In this document: in pieces, positions 51,570-56,095 of the stretch
Position numbering within the stretch: the stretch's first letter is position 1
How the letters are laid out: every line of letters starts with the position of its first letter
Source of the DNA: JAYWAM01 sp043782425
GTDB taxonomy: Bacteria > Pseudomonadota > Gammaproteobacteria > Burkholderiales > Usitatibacteraceae
Reading direction: 5' to 3'
DNA: 56,095 nucleotides
Assembly (NCBI GenBank): GCA_043782425.1
Contig: JAYWAM010000331.1
Location: 1-56,095, forward strand
Made by a program: the position numbers and the translations under genes
The notes under the pieces: generated by a model
What the model saw: the letters and a program-made list of their open reading frames with translations, nothing else
Told to the model about the DNA's origin: nothing
Databases searched by the model: none

Positions 51570-53750
51570 TCATTTTTTATCTGCTGCCGGGGGTGTTTCT
51601 TTCTTGGGTTTTGGCAGCAAACTCTCCAGCGCGGGCAGCTTGCGGCGCAGCTCGTTGGTGACGTCCTGCGCCTGCGACGAATTAGCGACGACCTGGGGCG
51701 TTATCACTACCACTAATTCTGTCTTCTTATCGTAGAATTTCTGGACCCCGAATGCGGCGCCGATGACGGGAATTTTCGAGAGCAACGGCACGCCTCCGCC
51801 GCTTGATGTCCGGTCACGACGGATTAGCCCGGCCAAGGCCATAGTTTCACCTGAGTTCACCGTAACAGATGTCTGAAAGCTGCGCGTGCTGACGTTGGGA
51901 TTGCCGCCTGCGCCCAGGTCTGCCGACGGCGAACTAACTTCCTGATTAATTTCCATCGAGACCTGGCCGCTGGCGTTGATTCGCGGCTGAACCGTGAGCA
52001 GCACCCCGGTCTCAAGATACTGAATGGTTTGGAGCACACCGACCGTGGTGCCGGTTGTCTGACTGCCGGTGCTGACCGAAATGCGATCACCGACTTTGAT
52101 GGTGGCTTTTTGATTGTCCTGCACCATGATGCTGGGGGAAGCCAGCACCTGTACCTTGCCGTCGCTGCCAAACGCCCTGAGTATGCCCCTGATGTCTCCA
52201 TTCAGGGTGTTGACAAGCTGCAAACCTGCACCTGCTGCCGGTATAGCGCCTATTGGCGACGCAGGGAGAGCGCCCCCGGCATTCAATGTACCAGTTGTCA
52301 AATTAGGTACCCCATTGCTGGTTCCGTTGCGTGCATTGATGAACCAATCTATGCCGAAACTCAACTGATCCGTCAGCGTAACTTCGGCAATCAGAACCTC
52401 AACCAGCACCTGGCGCGGCACGACATCAAGCTGACGCAACGCCTGCTCAATCTTCGCGTAATCCGATTGCGAAGCGATGATAAGCAACGCGTTGTTGTCC
52501 TTGTCTGCGACCACGCGCACGTCCTTGGATACCGCCACGCCGTCGCCCTGGAACTGCGTGGTTCCAACCGATGCTGCGGGCTGCTGAATTCCAGGTTGTG
52601 CAAATTGTTGCGGTGAACGAATCTCCGCAGGACGCGCGCCGGGCGCGAGTTGCGGGAAGCTCGAGCCGCTCGAGCCCTTGCCACCGAAAATATCCCCGAG
52701 CAACGCGGCAAGACTTTCTGCTTTACCGTTCTTCACCTGATAGACGTGCAGCCCGCCGCCTGAGCTGGTGGTTTGATCGAGGCGGTCGATCCACTTTTTC
52801 GCCTCATCGAGATAGCGCGGCTGCGTCGTAACGATGAGCAGCGCGTTTAAGCGCTCGATGGGAATCACGCGCACGATGCCGTTGAGCGGATTGCCCGCAG
52901 CGCCAAACACCTTGTCAACTTCGGCAACCAGGGTTTTGACATCGGTGCTTTTGATCGGGAATAAACCCACCGACATACCGGCGAGAAAATCAACGTCAAA
53001 AAGATCAATGGTCTCGAGCAGATGCTTGAGCTCGCGCTGACCGCCGGCAAGAATAATCAGGTTGCGCACTTCGTCGGCACGCACCGCACTGCCATCGGTG
53101 GTGAAGGGCACCAGAATGTCTGTCATCGCCTTGGCGCCGATGTATTTGAGCGGCACCACCAGGATGGAAAATCCGCTGGGCAGCGGGGTGGAGGTTCCGC
53201 CAAGCTGCGGCGTCACCGATCCGCGCACTTGCTGGAACGGCAAAATTTTATACATGCCATCTTCGCGCACCAGTGCAAAGCCATTGGTGCGCAACAGCAT
53301 TTCCAGGGTCGGTATCAGATCCTTTTTGGGGATGCCTTTGGTGGTGCGAAACGACACCGTTCCTGTCACCGAGGGATTGACCAGATAAGGCTCGCGCAAA
53401 TAGGTGCTGAGTATGGTTTCGATCACCTGACGAATATCGACGCCTTCAAAGTTCAGCACCACTTCTTCGGGGCCAGGTACCTCGGGCGTGGTTACCGGCG
53501 TCTGCTTGACCATCGCGCCGGTTCCACTAAATATTCTGGCCTCACCCGCAGGCACTGCAGGCGTTGGCTCTTTAGGTGCTGGCGGAGGCGCTGCATACGG
53601 CCCAAACTTAAGCGCAGGCGTCGGCAGTTTGTCCGTTGGCGCGTCCGCTTGCTTGTCTGATTTCTTGTCCGTTCCCTGGATAGAGGCACAGCCGGTCAGA
53701 GCGAGAACAACCAAAGCCGTTAGGCTGTTTAAGAGCAGATTTTTTTTCAT
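51570..53750 (-). CDS. gspD: Secretin of a type II secretion/type IV pilus-like system (GspD/PilQ)
   Basis: 726 aa outer-membrane channel. A lipoprotein signal peptide ends in LALTGCAS. N-domains: EVVLNFEGVDIRQVIETILS is an N0/STN-type segment, and IRVIPIERLNALLIVTTQPR is an N1/N2-type one. The secretin domain has VLVEVLIAEVTLTDQLSFGI near residue 445, IKVGDRISVSTGSQ and the C-terminal VPLLSKIPVIGAAFG with ELVVVITPQVV. It is the last gene of the operon running from 56095. The lipid anchor suggests that it needs no separate pilotin. Confidence 0.9.
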   Translation of the reverse strand: MKKNLLLNSLTALVVLALTGCASIQGTDKKSDKQADAPTDKLPTPALKFGPYAAPPPAPKEPTPAVPAGEARIFSGTGAMVKQTPVTTPEVPGPEEVVLNFEGVDIRQVIETILSTYLREPYLVNPSVTGTVSFRTTKGIPKKDLIPTLEMLLRTNGFALVREDGMYKILPFQQVRGSVTPQLGGTSTPLPSGFSILVVPLKYIGAKAMTDILVPFTTDGSAVRADEVRNLIILAGGQRELKHLLETIDLFDVDFLAGMSVGLFPIKSTDVKTLVAEVDKVFGAAGNPLNGIVRVIPIERLNALLIVTTQPRYLDEAKKWIDRLDQTTSSGGGLHVYQVKNGKAESLAALLGDIFGGKGSSGSSFPQLAPGARPAEIRSPQQFAQPGIQQPAASVGTTQFQGDGVAVSKDVRVVADKDNNALLIIASQSDYAKIEQALRQLDVVPRQVLVEVLIAEVTLTDQLSFGIDWFINARNGTSNGVPNLTTGTLNAGGALPASPIGAIPAAGAGLQLVNTLNGDIRGILRAFGSDGKVQVLASPSIMVQDNQKATIKVGDRISVSTGSQTTGTTVGVLQTIQYLETGVLLTVQPRINASGQVSMEINQEVSSPSADLGAGGNPNVSTRSFQTSVTVNSGETMALAGLIRRDRTSSGGGVPLLSKIPVIGAAFGVQKFYDKKTELVVVITPQVVANSSQAQDVTNELRRKLPALESLLPKPKKETPPAADKK

Positions 53751-53795
53751 TGAAACATCCTGATTTTTAAATCCTGAGGTTAGGCTGAATGCCGT

Positions 53796-54569
53796 TTATT
53801 TGCTTTGCTGGCCGCGCGCCGCGCGCCGCCGCGCGAGAATTTCTTCGGGGGTGATCTGCGCCGCCGGTTTTGCCGCCGGTTGATTCGTCCCCGGCAGGGG
53901 TGGCGGCATCGGCGCGGGTGGCGACGCCGTAAAAGGCATGACGGGTGACGGCGCCATACCCGGAGAAACGGGTGGCGGGAATCCCGGCTGCGGCAACCCC
54001 GGCTGCGAATAAGTTGGCTGCGGAAAAATGGAACCTGGTTGCGCAGCAGCAGGGGGGCCGCCCTTGGGCGACCCCTGTGTTTTTATGTCCACATCTTCGT
54101 TATCTGCGCCATCCTTGAGCACCACGCGATGCGCCTCAATTTTGTCTACCGTGATGCCGTTGATTTTGTCGCCTTTACGCACCACATGCGTGCGGTTGGT
54201 GGAAACTTCCTTCAACAAGGCGACATCGCCCAAGTCCTTGGTAATGCTCGTCCCCAGCAACACAAACTGCCCCCTAGGCCTCGTGATTACTTCCTTAACC
54301 ACAGGCGCCGGAGGCGTTGGACGGCGCGCCGGAACAAATATCGGACGCGCGGCTGCTTCGGGGAAACCCTGGTCAAGGGCGGGGAGCTTGAAGGCCGGTA
54401 GCAAGCCGGCGTCAGCAACCTTGGCCGGTTCCATATGCTTGGCCGTGACGCCGCCACGAATTGCTTTGCCCCATTCAAGTTCGAGACCTGCGGCAAACAG
54501 CGCCAAAACAATTGCCGCAGCAATCAGGGCAGATAAGGCATAAGGCCCGCGCAGAATAGTTTTTATCAT
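53796..54569 (-). CDS. GspC/PilP-like inner-membrane secretion protein
   Basis: 257 aa. One N-terminal transmembrane segment (YALSALIAAAIVLALFAAGL). A central homology region reads RPRGQFVLLGTSITKDLGDV and RTHVVRKGDKINGITVDKIE, the HR-type beta fold that links the inner membrane to the secretin in type II systems. A proline-rich C-terminus (QPGLPQPGFPPPVSPG) replaces a PDZ domain. It overlaps the gene upstream by 4 bases and the secretin follows 45 bases later. GspC and PilP are hard to tell apart at this level. Confidence 0.82.
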   Translation of the reverse strand: MIKTILRGPYALSALIAAAIVLALFAAGLELEWGKAIRGGVTAKHMEPAKVADAGLLPAFKLPALDQGFPEAAARPIFVPARRPTPPAPVVKEVITRPRGQFVLLGTSITKDLGDVALLKEVSTNRTHVVRKGDKINGITVDKIEAHRVVLKDGADNEDVDIKTQGSPKGGPPAAAQPGSIFPQPTYSQPGLPQPGFPPPVSPGMAPSPVMPFTASPPAPMPPPLPGTNQPAAKPAAQITPEEILARRRAARGQQSK

Positions 54570-55144
54570 GGCCCCACCAGTGCGAATCCCGATACATCCA
54601 TGGTGATAAACAAAATTTCCGGCTCAGGGCCGGGGGGCGCGCGATAAGCAGAGTGCACGTTGGAGCGCACCACCAAATTATCGGTAAATAAATACGGCTG
54701 CGCGCTTTCGATGGCGTGCAGTATTTTTGTGAATGCCGGAACGCTGGCTGCTATCTGCACATTGACTCCAACCTGACGAAAGCGTCCATCATCCTTGTGA
54801 GGCGAAATCTGCAGGGCGGAAAGGCGCCCGCCATTGCCTTCGATCAGATTTTTTGCTACATCCTGCACTTCAGAGGCGGCCAGCGAGGCGCCGGAGTTTT
54901 TCAAAAAACCTGAGCGCGGATCGCGCGCCTTAACGGCTGCAAGCTTAGCCTCCAGCGCCGCGCGCGTTGCCGCGATGCGCTCATAGCGCGCCAATTTATC
55001 GCTGTACTCTTCAATGTACAAATCGTAATGCCGGTGCAACATATACGCTGGCGCGAAAAAAATACCCAGCACTGCAACGACGGCCAGCACCAGTAAGCCC
55101 ACTGCCAGCGCGCGACTTTGTTTGGGAGTCATCACAAATACCAT
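54566..55144 (-). CDS. GspM/PilO-like inner-membrane protein
   Basis: 192 aa. A single transmembrane segment at residues 12-33 (VGLLVLAVVAVLGIFFAPAY) is followed by a coiled region (YSDKLARYERIAATRAALEA) and a ferredoxin-like fold with VPAFTKILHAIESAQPYLFT, the core of PilO/GspM proteins. It is a scaffold component of the inner-membrane platform. It lies between the PilN/GspL-like gene and the GspC/PilP-like gene, the standard order. The ATG at 55144 is 12 bases past the upstream stop; an internal ATG 4 codons later is an alternative. Confidence 0.85.
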   Translation of the reverse strand: MVFVMTPKQSRALAVGLLVLAVVAVLGIFFAPAYMLHRHYDLYIEEYSDKLARYERIAATRAALEAKLAAVKARDPRSGFLKNSGASLAASEVQDVAKNLIEGNGGRLSALQISPHKDDGRFRQVGVNVQIAASVPAFTKILHAIESAQPYLFTDNLVVRSNVHSAYRAPPGPEPEILFITMDVSGFALVGP

Positions 55145-55156
55145 CGCCTCAAATCC

Positions 55157-56095
55157 TCATGGTTTGTTGCCGGGTGCAGGCGTGCCAAAAACGGGTGCGG
55201 CGGGGATAACAGGCCGTCGCGCAATTGCGCCAGATTGCGGGGCGCCTGCCTTCGCGTCGGCGGGATGCGGCGCTGCGCTTGTCGGCGCATTTCCCGGCGC
55301 GCCAGGCGCCACCACAGCGGGAGCAGCAGGCGCGGCCGGGGGCGCGATGCCTGTCGCAGGATTATTCGCTGGGGAAGCCGGGGGCGGCGGCAATTGTAGC
55401 GCTGGCATGGGGGCTACTGCCTGTGACGCGGATGCCGCCGCATCAACTTCAGCGATTAGCACGGGTAACGGCTTTAATTTGACTTCCGCTCCCAGGACAA
55501 AACGTTGCGAGTTGGGCGTCTGGCTTTGCGTGAGCGGCGAGCGGAAGCTGGCATTTTGCAGCGAGCCAGCCTGTTCGATGATTTCAATCAGTTTTGAAGA
55601 CGATGCGGTTTCTCCTGTCAGCACGATTTCACGCACCTTGGCGCCCGACTTTATTTCAAGCACCTGAATCCAGGTGTTATCGGGCAGCACACGCGAAACA
55701 TCCTCGATAAGGCTGAGCGTGGCTGGCTGAGCGTGTTTGCGCGCCAGAATGTAGTTACTCTCCTCAGCGAGCTTCTCAAGCTCCTTGCGCACCGCTTCAG
55801 CGGCTTCTGCTGCGCTTTTCGCTTTGTTCAGCGGGACTAAAAAGGCTATGGCCGCCGCGCGCTTTTGCCAAACCGGAATCACCAACACAACGCCAAGCAA
55901 CAGCAGGAACACACCGACCAGCGCAAAATTGAGAATGCGCACGCGCGAGCCGGCAGGACGCGCCACGCTGCGCTGGCGGAAAAAATTGGGCGCAGGCATG
56001 GCCTGCCCTACATGCTCGGCGGGCAGCACCGCCGCCACTTGCGCGCCGAGCGATTCGACGCGCGCCACCAAAGTATCCAGCGGCAACCTGGGCAT
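55157..56095 (-). CDS. GspL/PilN-like protein, cut by the window edge
   Basis: 312 aa visible. RILNFALVGVFLLLLGVVLV near residue 53 is the single membrane helix. It is followed by a coiled stretch with EAVRKELEKLAEESN and a PilN-type periplasmic domain (SLIEDVSRVLPDNTWIQVLE, LTGETASSSKLIEIIEQAGS). The tail is very rich in proline and alanine. A methionine codon sits exactly at the edge, but GspL proteins have a cytoplasmic actin-like domain before this part, so the gene probably continues beyond the window. Confidence 0.82.
   Translation of the reverse strand: MPRLPLDTLVARVESLGAQVAAVLPAEHVGQAMPAPNFFRQRSVARPAGSRVRILNFALVGVFLLLLGVVLVIPVWQKRAAAIAFLVPLNKAKSAAEAAEAVRKELEKLAEESNYILARKHAQPATLSLIEDVSRVLPDNTWIQVLEIKSGAKVREIVLTGETASSSKLIEIIEQAGSLQNASFRSPLTQSQTPNSQRFVLGAEVKLKPLPVLIAEVDAAASASQAVAPMPALQLPPPPASPANNPATGIAPPAAPAAPAVVAPGAPGNAPTSAAPHPADAKAGAPQSGAIARRPVIPAAPVFGTPAPGNKP

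Noticed and set aside
51373..51735. Plus-strand frame over the end of the secretin gene
   Set aside because: Most of it is antisense to the secretin C-terminus; the part outside has no family signal.

Overview
The window reads as chromosome of a betaproteobacterium, most likely in the Nitrosomonadales neighbourhood (Gallionella- or Sulfuricella-like relatives). This is inferred from the gene order yicC-gmk-rpoZ-spoT-ridA-recG-ubiC-ubiA, the kinase/phosphatase pair beside rph and secA, the sulfur-handling cluster, and the GC-rich codon use. No rRNA, tRNA, CRISPR array or intact insertion sequence was seen.

Layout. (1) 0-8.4 kb, minus strand: a tightly packed housekeeping run (yicC, gmk, rpoZ, spoT, ridA, recG, ubiC, ubiA) with several start/stop overlaps. 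(2) 8.5-14.0 kb, plus strand: a Hanks-type kinase, a PP2C phosphatase, rph and secA, ending in a strong hairpin terminator that also serves the facing operon. (3) 14.2-16.7 kb, minus strand: a sulfur cassette of DsrE-like, TusA-like, sulfide:quinone oxidoreductase-like and DUF1641 proteins. (4) 16.7-19.4 kb: two gene remnants, repeats and a BtuB-like TonB receptor. (5) 19.7-30.5 kb, plus strand: a polysaccharide locus. Its first three genes (sulfotransferase, UDP-sugar dehydrogenase, asparagine synthetase-like) are each interrupted. They are followed by two GT4 glycosyltransferases, an undecaprenyl-phosphate sugar phosphotransferase and two membrane proteins, one resembling GT-C enzymes.

(6) 30.6-45.6 kb: the most unusual stretch. 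On the minus strand a colinear set starts with a Wzm/Wzt ABC exporter and a lipid A acyltransferase-like protein. It continues with an OGT-like TPR protein, two TPR proteins with heptosyltransferase-like C-termini, a small glycosyltransferase and a methyltransferase. On the plus strand lie a radical SAM protein, a glycosyltransferase-methyltransferase fusion and a CmcI-like protein. A second radical SAM gene sits on the far side behind a 166-bp MITE-like element. Two decayed copies of the small glycosyltransferase's 3' end mark the two edges of the block. The genes together suggest synthesis, decoration and ABC export of a surface glycan, possibly with protein O-glycosylation.

(7) 45.6-51.2 kb, minus strand: a parvulin-type PPIase, a large secreted protein with repeat and Ig-like domains, a secreted protein of unknown function behind a 16-bp palindrome, and a lipoprotein. 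(8) 51.6-56.1 kb, minus strand: a type II secretion/type IV pilus-like operon (PilN/GspL, PilO/GspM, PilP/GspC, secretin) that runs off the right edge. This machinery could export the neighbouring secreted proteins, but that link is inferred from proximity only.
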